Of a stretch of 64,000 nucleotides of DNA, positions 52,948 through 63,440 are shown piece after piece. The stretch is from Pseudomonadota bacterium (GTDB taxonomy: Bacteria; Pseudomonadota; Alphaproteobacteria; Rhizobiales; Rhizobiaceae). The stretch's first letter is position 1; every line of letters starts with the position of its first letter. Both the position numbers and the translations under genes were made by a program. The notes beneath the pieces are model-generated. The model was not told the DNA's origin. It did no database searches and saw nothing but the letters and a program-made list of their open reading frames with translations. The stretch spans positions 124,001-188,000 of the forward strand of contig JAIUPA010000034.1 in NCBI GenBank assembly GCA_020161665.1. The letters run 5' to 3'.

Positions 52948-55062
52948 ATGAACGTTGCGACCCCGCATTTGCCCAAATCCACTATCGCCCATACGGTCTG
53001 CCCGCATGACTGCCCGTCCTGCTGCGCGCTGGAGGTCGAAATCGATGCCGAAGGCCGGGCTGGCCGTTTCCGTGGCTCGAATGCCAACACCTATACGGCA
53101 GGCGTGATCTGCGCCAAGGTCGCCCGCTATGCGGAACGGCTTTACCACCCTGACCGCCTGCTGACACCGAAGCGCCGCAAAGGGGCCAAGGGGGCGGGGG
53201 CTTGGCAGGAGGTCAGTTGGGACGCCGCGCTGGATGAAATTGCCGAAGCCTTTGTGAAGGCCGAGGCCGCGCATGGCTCGGAAGCCGTCTGGCCATATTT
53301 TTATGCCGGAACCATGGGACAGGTTCAGCGCGACTCGATTGAGCGCCTGCGCCACGCCAAGAAATATTCCGGCTTCATGGGCACGATCTGCACCAATATG
53401 GCATGGTCCGGCTATGTGCTGGGAACGGGCGCGCTGCGCGGTCCCGATCCGCGCGAAATGGCCAAGTCCGATTGCGTGGTGTTGTGGGGCACCAATGCCG
53501 TGGCGACGCAGGTCAACGTGATGACGCACGCCGTGCGCGCCCGCAAAGATCGCGGCGCGAAGATCGTGGCCGTCGATATTTACGACAGCCCGACGATGAA
53601 ACAGGCTGATCTCGCAATCATCCTGAAGCCCGGCACCGATGCCGCGCTCGCCTGCGCGCTGATGCACATTGCCTTCCGCGATGGCTTTGCCGACCGGGCC
53701 TATATGGCAAAGTTCGCGGATGATCCGGCGGGGCTTGAAGCGCATCTGCAATCAAAAACGCCGCAATGGGCCTCGGAAATCACCGGCCTTTCGGTGGACG
53801 AGATCGAGACCTTCGCGAAACTCGTCGGTGAAACGAAGAAGACCTTCTTCCGTCTGGGCTATGGCTTCACCCGCCAGCGAAACGGAACCGTGGCCATGCA
53901 TGCGGCGCTCTCGCTCGCAACCGTACTGGGCTGCTGGCAGCATGAGGGTGGCGGAGCTTTTCACAATAACGGCGAAATCTTCAAGTTCGACAAGGCGGCA
54001 CTGGTGGGAACGGCCTATGCCGACCCGGACATCCGCATGCTCGACCAGTCGCAGATCGGGCGGGTGCTGACGGGCGATCCGGTGGCGTTGCGCCATCGCG
54101 GCCCGGTGACGGCGCTTCTGATCCAGAACACCAATCCCATGAACATCGCGCCCGAACAGCGACTGGTGAAGCGCGGCTTTGCCCGCGACGACCTGTTCGT
54201 GGCCGTCCATGAGCAGTTCATGACCGATACGGCGGAGATGGCCGATATCGTGCTTCCCGCCACCATGTTCGTCGAGCATGACGATATCTATCGCGGCGGC
54301 GGGCAGAGCCACATCCTCATCGGCCCGAAGATTGTCGAACCGCCCGTAACCGTGCGCACCAACCTCTTTGTCATCGAGGAACTGGCCAAGCGTCTGGGCG
54401 TGGCGGATTTCGAAGGCTTCGGCCTGACGGAGCGTGAGCACATCGCCGCAATCCTTGGACCGTCCGGCACGGATTTGGACCGCATCAGCGAGGAGCACTG
54501 GCTGGATTGCCAGCCCTCCTTTGAAGAGGCGCACTATCTGAACGGCTTCGGCCATGCCGATGGCCGGTTCCGCTTCCGCCCCGATTGGCAAAACGGTCGC
54601 GCGCCGAACCGCCCGCCGCAAAGTGTCGGCCTTCTTGGTCCGGTCAATGACTTGCCGGAGTTCCCGGATCAGGTGGATGTGATTGAAGTTGCCGATGCCG
54701 AGCATCCCTTCCGGTTGGCCACGTCCCCGGCACGCAATTTCTTGAATTCCAGCTTCACGGAAACGAAGACATCGCTGCAAAAGGAAGGCCGCCCCGAGGT
54801 GATGATCAACCCGGACGATGCCGAACGCCTTGCGATTGGCGATGGCGAGATCGTGCATATCGGTAACCTGCGTGGCGATCTGCGCATCCACGCCAAGGTG
54901 ACGGACACGGTGCGCGCCGGTGTTCTGGTGGCAGAAGGGCTGTGGCCGAACAAGGCGCATCTGGATGGCGAGGGCATTAATGTCCTGACCGGGGCGGACC
55001 CGGTGGCCCCGCACGGCGGGGCCGCTGTGCATGACAACAAGGTCTGGCTTCGAAAGGCTTGA
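52948..55062 (+). CDS. Molybdopterin-dependent oxidoreductase (DMSO reductase superfamily)
   Basis: A 704-residue cytoplasmic enzyme without a Tat signal. An N-terminal [4Fe-4S] motif uses cysteines at 18, 22, 25/26 and 55 (TVCPHDCPSCC and GVICAKV). The middle carries the bis-MGD domains, with NMAWSGYVLGTGALRGPDPREM, VVLWGTNAVATQVN and IQNTNPMNIAPEQ. The C-terminal molydopterin-dinucleotide-binding domain is LATSPARNFLNSSFTET...PEVMINPDDAERL. The substrate is unknown; similar enzymes are annotated only as formate dehydrogenase- or biotin sulfoxide reductase-like. moaD-moaE are 7 kb away. The NudK-like gene follows after 4 bases. Confidence 0.88.
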   Translation: MNVATPHLPKSTIAHTVCPHDCPSCCALEVEIDAEGRAGRFRGSNANTYTAGVICAKVARYAERLYHPDRLLTPKRRKGAKGAGAWQEVSWDAALDEIAEAFVKAEAAHGSEAVWPYFYAGTMGQVQRDSIERLRHAKKYSGFMGTICTNMAWSGYVLGTGALRGPDPREMAKSDCVVLWGTNAVATQVNVMTHAVRARKDRGAKIVAVDIYDSPTMKQADLAIILKPGTDAALACALMHIAFRDGFADRAYMAKFADDPAGLEAHLQSKTPQWASEITGLSVDEIETFAKLVGETKKTFFRLGYGFTRQRNGTVAMHAALSLATVLGCWQHEGGGAFHNNGEIFKFDKAALVGTAYADPDIRMLDQSQIGRVLTGDPVALRHRGPVTALLIQNTNPMNIAPEQRLVKRGFARDDLFVAVHEQFMTDTAEMADIVLPATMFVEHDDIYRGGGQSHILIGPKIVEPPVTVRTNLFVIEELAKRLGVADFEGFGLTEREHIAAILGPSGTDLDRISEEHWLDCQPSFEEAHYLNGFGHADGRFRFRPDWQNGRAPNRPPQSVGLLGPVNDLPEFPDQVDVIEVADAEHPFRLATSPARNFLNSSFTETKTSLQKEGRPEVMINPDDAERLAIGDGEIVHIGNLRGDLRIHAKVTDTVRAGVLVAEGLWPNKAHLDGEGINVLTGADPVAPHGGAAVHDNKVWLRKA

Positions 55063-55066
55063 ACTG

Positions 55067-55666
55067 ATGAACGACACCATTCGTATCCTCGAACGCAAGA
55101 TTGTCTGGAAGAAGTTCATCCGCGTTGAGGAGCTGGTGGTCGAGCAGGATCTGCCCGATGGCCGCACCATTCGTCTGGGCCGTGAGGTCCATGACCACGG
55201 CGCGGCTGCCGCCATTTTGCTCTACGATCCTGCCCGCAGCGTTGTCGTTCTGGTTCGCCAGTTTCGCACCGGCGCCCACATGGCCGGTGGCCCGAGCTAC
55301 CTTCTGGAAATTCCGGCAGGCCTTCTGGATGGCGATGCGCCGGGTGAAGCCATCAGCCGCGAGGCGATGGAAGAGACCGGCTATTTCGTTGGCGAGACCC
55401 GCCATCTGTTCGATTTCTTCGCCAGCCCCGGCACGCTGACGGAAAAGGTGGCGTTGTTCGTTGCCTTCGTCAGCGCCACGGATCGGGTCAGCGAAGGCGG
55501 CGGACTGGAAGACGAGCACGAATTCATCGAAGTGGTGGAACTGCCGCTTTATGAAGCCTTCAAGATGATTGAAAGCGGCAGCATTATCGATGCCAAGACC
55601 ATCATGGCGCTGCAATGGGCCATGCTGAACCGGCAAACGCTGGAAGAAGCGCATTTCCCAGCCTGA
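55067..55666 (+). CDS. NUDIX hydrolase, GDP-mannose pyrophosphatase-like (NudK group)
   Basis: A 199-residue NUDIX protein. The box lies in LEIPAGLLDGDAPGEAIS followed by REAMEETGY; its spacing is one residue shorter than in standard ADP-ribose pyrophosphatases, exactly as in E. coli NudK. The flanking GREVHDHGAAAAILLYDP, VVLVRQFRTGAH and HLFDFFASPGTLTEKVALF also match NudK closely. It would hydrolyse GDP-mannose or related nucleotide sugars. It starts 4 bases after the molybdoenzyme stop and is probably co-transcribed. Confidence 0.88.
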   Translation: MNDTIRILERKIVWKKFIRVEELVVEQDLPDGRTIRLGREVHDHGAAAAILLYDPARSVVVLVRQFRTGAHMAGGPSYLLEIPAGLLDGDAPGEAISREAMEETGYFVGETRHLFDFFASPGTLTEKVALFVAFVSATDRVSEGGGLEDEHEFIEVVELPLYEAFKMIESGSIIDAKTIMALQWAMLNRQTLEEAHFPA

Positions 55667-55868
55667 TAAAACACGGATGGGTTGCATGATGGACTGTGTC
55701 ATCCTGATACGGAATGGGGTCTCACCCCATCAAAACCGGTTTACCGACACGAAACCACAATCGGCAAATCCAGCCGGTAACGGCACATATTTCAAAGTTT
55801 AGGCATTCACTTAACCGCCTGTAATCTGACCTCGCGTAACTCTCGTGGGACGATTGGAGGCGAGTTCC

Positions 55869-57293
55869 ATGTTTCGCAAGTTTATCGACGACATCGGCGG
55901 CAATTTTTCGATGATCACGGCACTGTTGCTGGTGCCGATGATTGGCGTTGTCGGTCTCGGCATTGATTACTCTAGCGCGCTTCTGAAGAAGGAAGATCTG
56001 CAGAACGCCGCAGACTCTGCAGTGCTGTATGCGGCAAGCTCGACCGAAACCGATGAAGCGAAGGTCAAGGATCTCGTCACCAAGACATTCAAGGCAACGG
56101 CACCGGCTGGTTTTGATGCAAGCCTGACGATTAATGCGGTGACGGTCGATACCGATGGCCGAATTTCACTCGATGCGACCGCGGACCTGCCGGTCACGAT
56201 GATGAAGGTGTTCGGCCAGTCGGCGATCAAGGTGAACATCTTCGCGCAGTCCATGCGCGGTTCGGGCGATGACGTTGAGATCGCTCTGGTGCTCGACAAC
56301 ACCGGCTCGATGGCGGGCAAGAAGCTTACCGACCTCAAGGCCGCCGCCACCGACATGGTGAAGACCTTCGAGAACGACAAGCGTTCGAAGGACAAGGTGA
56401 AGTTCTCGGTCGTGCCCTTCTCGGTTTATGTGAACGTCGGAACGAAATACCGCAACGAAAGCTGGCTGCGGGATACGCAGGATCAAAGCATCAAGACCTG
56501 CTACGATGAGCAGGTGCAGACCGGCACGAAGAACTGCCGTTACGAGTATCGCACCTATACGCCTTACGACCAGAACTGCCGCTATGTGACCAAGACCGCC
56601 TACAATGATGGCGCACCCTACACCTATCAGCAGTGGGTCTGCGATCAGGGCAAAGCCTATTCGAAGAAGGAATATGTCTGCGATCCGGTCTATAAGACCC
56701 AGCAGAAGTGTTACACGACGGACTACACGTGGTATGGCTGCGTCGGTTCACGCGACCCCGGGTTTGACACCAAGGATGGCTCGCCGTCGAAGACCTGGCC
56801 GGGCATCTATAACCAGACCTGTGGCCAGACCCTTCTGCCGCTCACAAATGCCTATTCGTCGATCTATTCCAAGATCAGCAGCATGAGCGCCAGCGGTCAG
56901 ACCTATATTCAGGCGGGCATTATGTGGGGCTGGAATACGCTGTCTCAGGAGGCACCGTTTACCGAAGGCGCGCCCTATGACAGCGATGTGCGCAAGTACA
57001 TGATTGTCATGACGGACGGTGAGAACACCCGCTCGAACAACTGGGGTTATCACACCAACTACGATACCGCCGCAGCCGACAAGGCCATGCTGGAAACCTG
57101 CACCAATGCCAAGGCGCGCAAGATCAGCGTCTTCACCATCGGCGTCGGTGTTGGCAACACCACGACCGGCGATAATCTGGCCAAGTGCGCGACGGATGGC
57201 TCCATGGCCTTCTCGATGGATGATTCCTCTGCTCTGCGAGAAATCTTCCGCAAGATCGGCAAGGAAATCATGAAGCCGCGCCTGTCGATGTAA
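55869..57293 (+). CDS. TadG-like protein with von Willebrand A domain and Tyr/Cys-rich insertion
   Basis: A 474-residue protein. The N-terminus (GGNFSMITALLLVPMIGVVGLGIDYSSALLKKEDLQNAADSAVL) is the TadE/TadG pilin-like membrane segment. A VWA domain begins at about 136, with the MIDAS motif DNTGS at 143-147 and VMTDGENT later. Between the first strand pairs is an insertion (about 205-320) rich in Tyr, Thr and Cys, with eight cysteines (211, 223, 237, 258, 271, 281, 291, 318). No other tad genes are nearby. Start ATG 55869 has GGAGG at 9 bases. The insert may be an extracellular disulfide-bonded binding module. Confidence 0.85.
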   Translation: MFRKFIDDIGGNFSMITALLLVPMIGVVGLGIDYSSALLKKEDLQNAADSAVLYAASSTETDEAKVKDLVTKTFKATAPAGFDASLTINAVTVDTDGRISLDATADLPVTMMKVFGQSAIKVNIFAQSMRGSGDDVEIALVLDNTGSMAGKKLTDLKAAATDMVKTFENDKRSKDKVKFSVVPFSVYVNVGTKYRNESWLRDTQDQSIKTCYDEQVQTGTKNCRYEYRTYTPYDQNCRYVTKTAYNDGAPYTYQQWVCDQGKAYSKKEYVCDPVYKTQQKCYTTDYTWYGCVGSRDPGFDTKDGSPSKTWPGIYNQTCGQTLLPLTNAYSSIYSKISSMSASGQTYIQAGIMWGWNTLSQEAPFTEGAPYDSDVRKYMIVMTDGENTRSNNWGYHTNYDTAAADKAMLETCTNAKARKISVFTIGVGVGNTTTGDNLAKCATDGSMAFSMDDSSALREIFRKIGKEIMKPRLSM

Positions 57294-57309
57294 GGCTCAA
57301 AAGGAACAG

Positions 57310-57346
57310 AAAAGCCGCGGTTGCCCAAGCGACCGCGGCTTTTTTT
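57310..57346 (+). terminator. Intrinsic terminator of the TadG-like gene
   Basis: A 12-base stem AAAAGCCGCGGT with ACCGCGGCTTTT, 10-base loop, then TTT. It starts 17 bases after the stop. With the A-run on the other side it could also stop purN transcripts. Confidence 0.9.
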
Positions 57347-57364
57347 GACTCCAGATTGATATGA

Positions 57365-58024
57365 TCAATCGATGGCGACGATCTGCTGCTCGTCCGTTCC
57401 TGTGGCGGTCGCGGAGAAAACGGCCTTGTCGCCGTCCATCCGCACGCCACCTTCGGCAAAGAGCTTGAGCGCCTTGGGGTAAAGCTGATGCTCGACCTTC
57501 AAGACGCGCGCGGCCAGCGTGTCGGCGCTATCTCCGGCCAGAACCGGCACGGCCGCCTGACCGATGATCGGACCTTCATCCATGCCTTCGGTCACGAAGT
57601 GCACGGTGCAGCCCGCCACCTTCATGCCCGCATCCAGTGCACGTTGATGCGTGTGCAGTCCGGCAAAGAGCGGCAGAAGGGCAGGGTGGATATTGATGAT
57701 CCGGCCTTCATAGGCGCGAATGAAATCACCCGACAGAAGGCGCATATAGCCTGCAAGGCAGATGATGTCCGGGGAAAGGCTTGCCAGCGCGTCGAGAATG
57801 GCGGCTTCATGCGCCGCCTTGTCCGCATAGTCCTTGCGCACGAAGGACAGGGCGGGGAGGCCCATGTCGCGCGCCTTGGCAAGGCCGCCAGCGTCGGCCT
57901 TGTCCGAGATCACGCCGACGATTTGCGCCGGGAAATCGGCAGCCGAAGCGGCTTTTGCCAGCGCGACCATGTTGGAGCCGCCACCGGAAATCAGAACGGC
58001 AACGCGTTGGCGCGCCCCGCTCAT
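57365..58024 (-). CDS. purN: Phosphoribosylglycinamide formyltransferase
   Basis: A 219-residue enzyme adding the first formyl group in purine synthesis from 10-formyl-[19 protein letters not shown] is the N-terminal phosphate-binding loop. [20 protein letters not shown] carries the catalytic Asn-His pair, and [22 protein letters not shown] follows with the catalytic Asp region. The ATG overlaps the purM stop by 4 bases. Confidence 0.96.
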   Translation of the reverse strand: MSGARQRVAVLISGGGSNMVALAKAASAADFPAQIVGVISDKADAGGLAKARDMGLPALSFVRKDYADKAAHEAAILDALASLSPDIICLAGYMRLLSGDFIRAYEGRIINIHPALLPLFAGLHTHQRALDAGMKVAGCTVHFVTEGMDEGPIIGQAAVPVLAGDSADTLAARVLKVEHQLYPKALKLFAEGGVRMDGDKAVFSATATGTDEQQIVAID

Positions 58025-59094
58025 AGCTTCAGCGCACCCTTGTAGACGGTGCCGTGGGCGCCTTCTTCGCGGCCAATCATGCGGCCAAGCGAAACGACCT
58101 TTTCGCCAGCCGCTTCAAGGGCGGCGCAAACGGCGCGCTCGTCGTCCGCCGAAACGACGACGATCATGCCGATGCCGCAGTTGAAGGTGCGCAGCATTTC
58201 CTTCATCTCGACGCCGCCCGTCTGGGCAAGCCACGAGAACACCGGCGGCACGGCAATCGCCGAAAGGTCGATTTCAGCCGCCAGATGCTTCGGCAGAACG
58301 CGCGGAATATTTTCCGGGAAGCCCCCGCCGGTGATGTGGGCCAGAGCCTTGATGCCGCCCGTCTCGCGGATGGCCTTGAGGATCGGCTTCACATAGATGC
58401 GCGTCGGCGTCAAAAGCGCTTCGCCAAGGGCCTTGCCTTCGGCGAACGGGGCAGGTGCATCCCAGGCGAGGCCCGAAAGCGCCACGATCTTGCGCACCAG
58501 CGAAAAGCCGTTCGAGTGAACGCCCGACGAGGTGAGGCCGAGAATCACGTCGCCTTCGGCAATGTCGCCCTTCGGCAGAAGCTGGCCGCGTTCGGCAGCA
58601 CCGACCGCAAAGCCAGCGAGATCGTAATCGCCACCGGCATACATGCCCGGCATTTCAGCCGTTTCGCCGCCAATCAGCGCGCAGCCTGCCTCACGGCAAC
58701 CGGCGGCAATACCGCCGACAATGTCAGCACCCTGATCGGGATCGAGCTTGCCGGTCGCAAAGTAATCGAGGAAGAACAGCGGCTCTGCGCCCTGAACCAC
58801 CAGATCGTTGACGCACATGGCCACGAGGTCGATACCGACCGTTGAATGGAAGTTGGCGTCAATGGCGATCTTCAGCTTGGTGCCGACGCCATCATTGGCG
58901 GCCACCAGAACCGGATCGTTGAAGCCTGCGGCCCGCAGGTCAAAAAGACCGCCGAATCCGCCGATTTCGCCATCCGCACCGGGGCGGCGGGTGGAGCGCA
59001 CGGCGGGTTTGATCTTCTCGACCAGAAGATTACCGGCGTCGATATCCACGCCTGCGTCGCTGTAGGTAAGGCCGTTCTTGCCCGGTTTGCTCAT
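58021..59094 (-). CDS. purM: Phosphoribosylformylglycinamidine cyclo-ligase
   Basis: A 357-residue AIR synthetase. The N-terminal [22 protein letters not shown] is diagnostic, followed by [37 protein letters not shown] and [17 protein letters not shown] start at ATG 59094, where GGAG is 6 bases upstream; 15 more codons are open upstream. purM and purN are translation-coupled. A GGTT-TTTT-AACC palindrome (about 59,188-59,199) lies in the upstream region. Confidence 0.96.
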   Translation of the reverse strand: MSKPGKNGLTYSDAGVDIDAGNLLVEKIKPAVRSTRRPGADGEIGGFGGLFDLRAAGFNDPVLVAANDGVGTKLKIAIDANFHSTVGIDLVAMCVNDLVVQGAEPLFFLDYFATGKLDPDQGADIVGGIAAGCREAGCALIGGETAEMPGMYAGGDYDLAGFAVGAAERGQLLPKGDIAEGDVILGLTSSGVHSNGFSLVRKIVALSGLAWDAPAPFAEGKALGEALLTPTRIYVKPILKAIRETGGIKALAHITGGGFPENIPRVLPKHLAAEIDLSAIAVPPVFSWLAQTGGVEMKEMLRTFNCGIGMIVVVSADDERAVCAALEAAGEKVVSLGRMIGREEGAHGTVYKGALKL

Positions 59095-59226
59095 GAGGCT
59101 CTCCACTGGGAAATGGTCCAAGGGGCATTTTCGTGGCAATTCGCATGAAGGGGACCGAGATGCAAGCGCTATGCGGTCAAGATCCGGGTTTTTTAACCGG
59201 AATACGCGTTGTGTCGCACTGCAAAG

Positions 59227-59256
59227 CTTGACCCGCTTCCCGTGCCGACCCTATCT
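59227..59256 (+). promoter_or_regulatory. Predicted promoter of the PerM-type gene and hdaA
   Basis: CTTGAC (59,227-59,232), 18 bases, CTATCT (59,251-59,256), nearly the alphaproteobacterial consensus. The leader would be about 27 bases. Confidence 0.55.
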
Positions 59257-59289
59257 CTGATGGTGAGTTGTGCCAAACAGGAACGCCCC

Positions 59290-60417
59290 ATGACGACATC
59301 CATCAACAGCGCCGGCCTTAAGCGGCAGGTCCTTTTCTGGGGCATTGCGCTGGCCTTGTTCATTGCCTTCCTGATGGTGTTCAGCTCGATCCTGCTGCCA
59401 TTCGTGGCAGGCATGGCGCTGGCCTACTTCCTTGATCCGGTCGCGGATCGGCTGGAGCGTATTGGCCTGTCGCGCATGCTGGCAACGGTGGTCATCCTCA
59501 TCGCCTTCGTGATTGTCTTCGTGCTGGCGCTGGTTATCATCATTCCGGTTCTGGCCAATCAGATTTCCGATTTCATCGCCCATCTGCCCGGCTATGTCAG
59601 CCAGTTACAGGCGCTGATCGCCTCGTCCGGCGATACGTTCCTTCCCGATTGGGTGAGCGGACAGATTGCCGCCATCAAGGAGAATTTCTCGAAGTATCTG
59701 GCCGAAGGCGCGGGCTTCCTTGGCACGCTCGTCAACCAGATCTGGAATTCCGGCAAGGCGCTGGTGGATATTATCTCGCTCTTCGTGCTGACGCCGGTTG
59801 TGGCCTTCTACCTGCTTCTCGACTGGGACCGCATGGTGGAGCGGGTCGATAGCTGGGTGCCGCGTGACCATGTGGAAACCGTTCGCAAGATCGCATCTGA
59901 TATGAATGATGCCATTTCCGGCTTCGTGCGCGGGCAGGGGTCGCTGTGCATTATTCTGGCGCTCTACTATGGCATCGGCCTGTCGCTGGCGGGCTTGAAT
60001 TTCGGCCTGCTGATCGGTCTTTTCACCGGGGCCATCAGCTTCATTCCCTATATCGGCTCGATCCTCGGTCTTGTGCTGGCTGTGGGTGTCGCGCTCGTAC
60101 AGTTCTGGCCGGATTACCCGATGGTCATCCTCATTCTGGTGATCTTCTTCTCGGGCCAGTTCATCGAAGGCAATATTCTGCAGCCCAAGCTGGTGGGCAA
60201 CAGCGTGGGCCTGCATCCGGTCTGGCTGATGTTTGCACTGGTCGCCTTCGGTGCATTGTTCGGCTTTGTCGGCCTCATGGTCGCGGTGCCTGCTGCGGCT
60301 GTGGTCGGTGTGCTGGTGCGGTTTGCGCTGGGTCGCTATCTTGACAGCAACCTCTATCACGGCCATTCCGCCTCTCGCCCCAGTGATGGTGCGGAAACCT
60401 CTGCGCCGAATCCATAA
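59290..60417 (+). CDS. AI-2E/PerM family membrane protein
   Basis: A 375-residue protein with seven to eight hydrophobic segments in the usual pattern: a pair at the N-terminus (about 13-35 and 38-48), one at 60-90, a soluble region (about 90-150), then a group after 155. Family sequences are ALAYFLDPVADRLE, SLFVLTPVVAFYLLLDWDRM, FTGAISFIPYIGSILGLVLA and EGNILQPKLVGNSVGLHPVWL. Characterised relatives export AI-2 or act as Na+/H+ antiporters, so the substrate here is open. hdaA follows after 20 bases, an arrangement common in this order. Confidence 0.88.
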   Translation: MTTSINSAGLKRQVLFWGIALALFIAFLMVFSSILLPFVAGMALAYFLDPVADRLERIGLSRMLATVVILIAFVIVFVLALVIIIPVLANQISDFIAHLPGYVSQLQALIASSGDTFLPDWVSGQIAAIKENFSKYLAEGAGFLGTLVNQIWNSGKALVDIISLFVLTPVVAFYLLLDWDRMVERVDSWVPRDHVETVRKIASDMNDAISGFVRGQGSLCIILALYYGIGLSLAGLNFGLLIGLFTGAISFIPYIGSILGLVLAVGVALVQFWPDYPMVILILVIFFSGQFIEGNILQPKLVGNSVGLHPVWLMFALVAFGALFGFVGLMVAVPAAAVVGVLVRFALGRYLDSNLYHGHSASRPSDGAETSAPNP

Positions 60418-60437
60418 GCTCAGTCTACCGGACGGCC

Positions 60438-61154
60438 ATGAACGACGATACGAAAGCGCGATCCCGCCACAAGGGCGCCGAGCAACTACCGCTCGCCTTC
60501 ACGCATGATCCGGCAACGGGTCGTGATGATTTGCTCGTGGCGGACCCGTTGACGGCAGCCGTATCGATTGTCGATGCCTGGCCGCACTGGCCGTCGCCCG
60601 TGGTGATCCTTACCGGCCCGACCGGCTCGGGAAAATCGCATCTGGCCGCCATCTGGGCTCGCAAAAGCGGGGCGACCAGCGTTCTGCCGCAAGCAGGCGG
60701 TGAAGCCTCGCGGATCGCCGCGTCCGGGCCTGTCCTGTTCGAGGATGCCGACCGCGCAGGGTTTGACGAGACCGAACTCTTCCACATGATCAATGCCGTT
60801 CGCCAGCATGGCACGAGCCTGTTGATGACGGCACGGCTCTGGCCCATGGGTTGGCCTGTCAGTCTGGCGGATCTCAAGTCACGCCTGAAGGCCGCGACGG
60901 TGGTCGAGATCGGGGAGCCGGACGAGGAACTGCTGGCCCAGATCATCGTCAAGCTGTTCGCCGACCGGCAACTCTTCATCGATGACCGGCTGACCGCCTA
61001 TATCGTCAAGCGGATGGAGCGTTCGCTGGCCGCCGCCACGCGCATCGTCGACAGGCTCGATCATCTGGCGCTTTCGCGCGGAACCCGCATCACCCGCGCG
61101 CTGGCCGCCGAGGTTCTGGAAGAAGATCACGCCGGGCCGCAGCAAAGCGACTGA
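60438..61154 (+). CDS. hdaA: DnaA-like regulatory inactivator HdaA
   Basis: A 238-residue AAA+ protein homologous to the DnaA ATPase domain without its DNA-binding domain. A beta-clamp-binding motif QLPLAF is at residues 16-21, Walker A GPTGSGKS is at 60-67, and the lid region ends with RIVDRLDHLALSRGTRITRALAAEVL. In Caulobacter HdaA with the clamp stimulates ATP hydrolysis by DnaA to prevent re-initiation. It is between the PerM-type gene and ppk. Confidence 0.92.
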   Translation: MNDDTKARSRHKGAEQLPLAFTHDPATGRDDLLVADPLTAAVSIVDAWPHWPSPVVILTGPTGSGKSHLAAIWARKSGATSVLPQAGGEASRIAASGPVLFEDADRAGFDETELFHMINAVRQHGTSLLMTARLWPMGWPVSLADLKSRLKAATVVEIGEPDEELLAQIIVKLFADRQLFIDDRLTAYIVKRMERSLAAATRIVDRLDHLALSRGTRITRALAAEVLEEDHAGPQQSD

Positions 61155-61224
61155 CGCTTCGGTTATTGTCATGTTTCCATCGTAAAACTGCTATACTCGC
61201 AATGCGAAGCAGGTGGAGGTTCTG

Positions 61225-63429
61225 ATGGATTCGGTGAATGAAACGGTGGGTTTGGAAGAGAACGCGAATGCAAATGATGCCGCGCGTGTGACGGACGATC
61301 TGATCAACAGCCCGGAGCGTTTCATCAACCGTGAATTTTCGTGGTTGCAGTTCAATCGCCGCGTCCTTGAAGAAACGCTCAACACCGCCCATCCGCTTCT
61401 GGAGCGCGTCCGCTTTCTCTCCATATCCGCCACCAACCTCGATGAATTCTTCATGGTCCGCGTTGCGGGCATCGAGGGGCAGGTGCGTCTCGGCGTCACG
61501 CTGAAAAGCCCGGATGGCAAGACCCCGGTCGAGCAGCTTGATGACATTTTGAAGGAAATCGACAATCTGCAGATGGAGCAGCAGGCGTCGCTGGCCGTTC
61601 TGCAGCAATATCTCGCCCGCGAAGGTATTCTGATTGTCCGCCCGGCAGCTTTGTCGGCCGAGGATCGGGCGTGGCTTGAAACCGAGTTCGAGGATTCGAT
61701 CTTCCCGGTTCTGACGCCGCTTTCCATCGATCCGGCGCACCCGTTCCCGTTCATTCCGAACCTTGGCTTTTCCATGGGCTTGCAGCTGAAAAGCATCAAG
61801 ACCGGCGAGCCGATGACGGCCCTTCTGCGTCTGCCCACAGCCCTTGCCCGCTTTATCCGTCTGCCGGATGACGCCGGGACGATCCGTTACATCACGCTGG
61901 AAGATGCCGTCGGCATGTTCCTGCACCGCCTCTATCCGGGGTATCAGGTCACCGGCTTCGGTACGTTCCGCATCATTCGCGACAGCGATATTGAAGTGGA
62001 AGAAGAAGCGGAAGATCTGGTGCGCGTGTTTGAAACCGCCCTGAAGCGCCGCCGCCGCGGTTCGGTGATCCGCATCGAGGCGGATTCGGAAATGCCGCCG
62101 TCACTGCGCCAGTTCGTTGTGCATGAGCTGGGTGTGCCGGATAACCGCGTCGCCGTCATGCCGGGCCTTCTGGCGCTAAACACGCTGTCGGAAATCACCA
62201 AGGCACCGCGCGATGACCTGAAATTTGAAGGCTACAACGCCCGATTTCCCGAGCGCGTGCGAGACCACGCCGGAGATTGCTTCGCCGCCATCCGCGAAAA
62301 GGACATGGTGGTTCACCACCCCTATGAAAGCTTCGACATCGTCGTGCAGTTTCTGCTCCAGGCTGCGCGCGATCCTGACGTTCTGGCGATAAAGCAGACG
62401 CTTTACCGCACCTCGAACGACAGCCCCATCGTGCGTGCGCTGATTGACGCTGCCGATTCCGGCAAGTCGGTGACAGCCCTTGTGGAACTGAAGGCCCGCT
62501 TTGACGAAGAGGCCAACATCCGCTGGGCGCGTGACCTTGAGCGCGCCGGTGTGCAGGTCGTTTTCGGCTTCATCGAGCTGAAAACCCATGCCAAGATGTC
62601 GATGGTGGTTCGCCGTGAAGACGGCAAGCTGCGCACCTACTGCCATCTGGGCACCGGCAACTACCACCCGGTCACCGCCAAGATTTACACCGACCTGTCG
62701 TTCTTCACCTGCAATCCGAAGATCGGCAACGACATGGCCAATGTCTTCAACTTCATCACCGGCTATTCCGAACCGGAAGAAAGCATGAAGCTGGCCGTTT
62801 CGCCCTACACGCTGCGTCCGCGCATTTTGCGCCACATCGAGGAAGAGATCGGCCATGCCCGTGCTGGTCGTCCCGCCGCGATCTGGATGAAGATGAACTC
62901 GCTGGTCGATCCCGATATTATCGATGCGCTTTACCGTGCCAGCCGCGAAGGCGTCGATGTGGATCTGGTGGTGCGTGGCATTTGCTGCCTGCGTCCGCAG
63001 GTGCCGGGGCTTTCCGAGCGCATCCGCGTCAAGTCGATTGTCGGGCGCTTCCTCGAACACAGCCGCATCTTCTGCTTCGGCAATGGCCATGGCCTGCCGT
63101 CGGACAAGGCGCTCGTCTATATCGGCTCCGCTGACATGATGCCGCGTAATCTGGACCGCCGTGTCGAGACACTCGTACCGCTTTTAAACCCGACTGTGCA
63201 TGAGCAGGTGCTCTCGCAGATCATGCTGGGCAATCTCATTGACAACCAGCAGAGCTACGAGATACTTGCCGACGGAACCTCGCGGCGCATGGAAGTGCGC
63301 AAGGGTGAGGAGCCGTTTAATGCGCAGCATTATTTCATGACCAATCCGAGCCTCTCGGGGCGCGGGGAAGCCCTGAAGTCCAGCGCGCCGAAATTGATCG
63401 CCGGACTGATTTCCGGCCGCAAGAACTGA
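61225..63429 (+). CDS. ppk: Polyphosphate kinase 1
   Basis: A 734-residue PPK1 that makes polyphosphate from ATP. The N-terminal [17 protein letters not shown], the [18 protein letters not shown] segment, and the catalytic [13 protein letters not shown] with the autophosphorylated His are present. GIEC-type [15 protein letters not shown] carries the second phospholipase D-like half. ATG 61225 has GGAGG upstream; the frame is open four codons further to a GTG. A TATACT-like -10 (near 61,192) may be its promoter. ppx follows after 11 bases. Confidence 0.96.
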   Translation: MDSVNETVGLEENANANDAARVTDDLINSPERFINREFSWLQFNRRVLEETLNTAHPLLERVRFLSISATNLDEFFMVRVAGIEGQVRLGVTLKSPDGKTPVEQLDDILKEIDNLQMEQQASLAVLQQYLAREGILIVRPAALSAEDRAWLETEFEDSIFPVLTPLSIDPAHPFPFIPNLGFSMGLQLKSIKTGEPMTALLRLPTALARFIRLPDDAGTIRYITLEDAVGMFLHRLYPGYQVTGFGTFRIIRDSDIEVEEEAEDLVRVFETALKRRRRGSVIRIEADSEMPPSLRQFVVHELGVPDNRVAVMPGLLALNTLSEITKAPRDDLKFEGYNARFPERVRDHAGDCFAAIREKDMVVHHPYESFDIVVQFLLQAARDPDVLAIKQTLYRTSNDSPIVRALIDAADSGKSVTALVELKARFDEEANIRWARDLERAGVQVVFGFIELKTHAKMSMVVRREDGKLRTYCHLGTGNYHPVTAKIYTDLSFFTCNPKIGNDMANVFNFITGYSEPEESMKLAVSPYTLRPRILRHIEEEIGHARAGRPAAIWMKMNSLVDPDIIDALYRASREGVDVDLVVRGICCLRPQVPGLSERIRVKSIVGRFLEHSRIFCFGNGHGLPSDKALVYIGSADMMPRNLDRRVETLVPLLNPTVHEQVLSQIMLGNLIDNQQSYEILADGTSRRMEVRKGEEPFNAQHYFMTNPSLSGRGEALKSSAPKLIAGLISGRKN

Positions 63430-63440
63430 ACTGGATCGGC

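Noticed and set aside
55714..55730. ATGGGGT/ACCCCAT hairpin after the NudK-like gene as a terminator
   Set aside because: Only 7 base pairs and no T-run follows.
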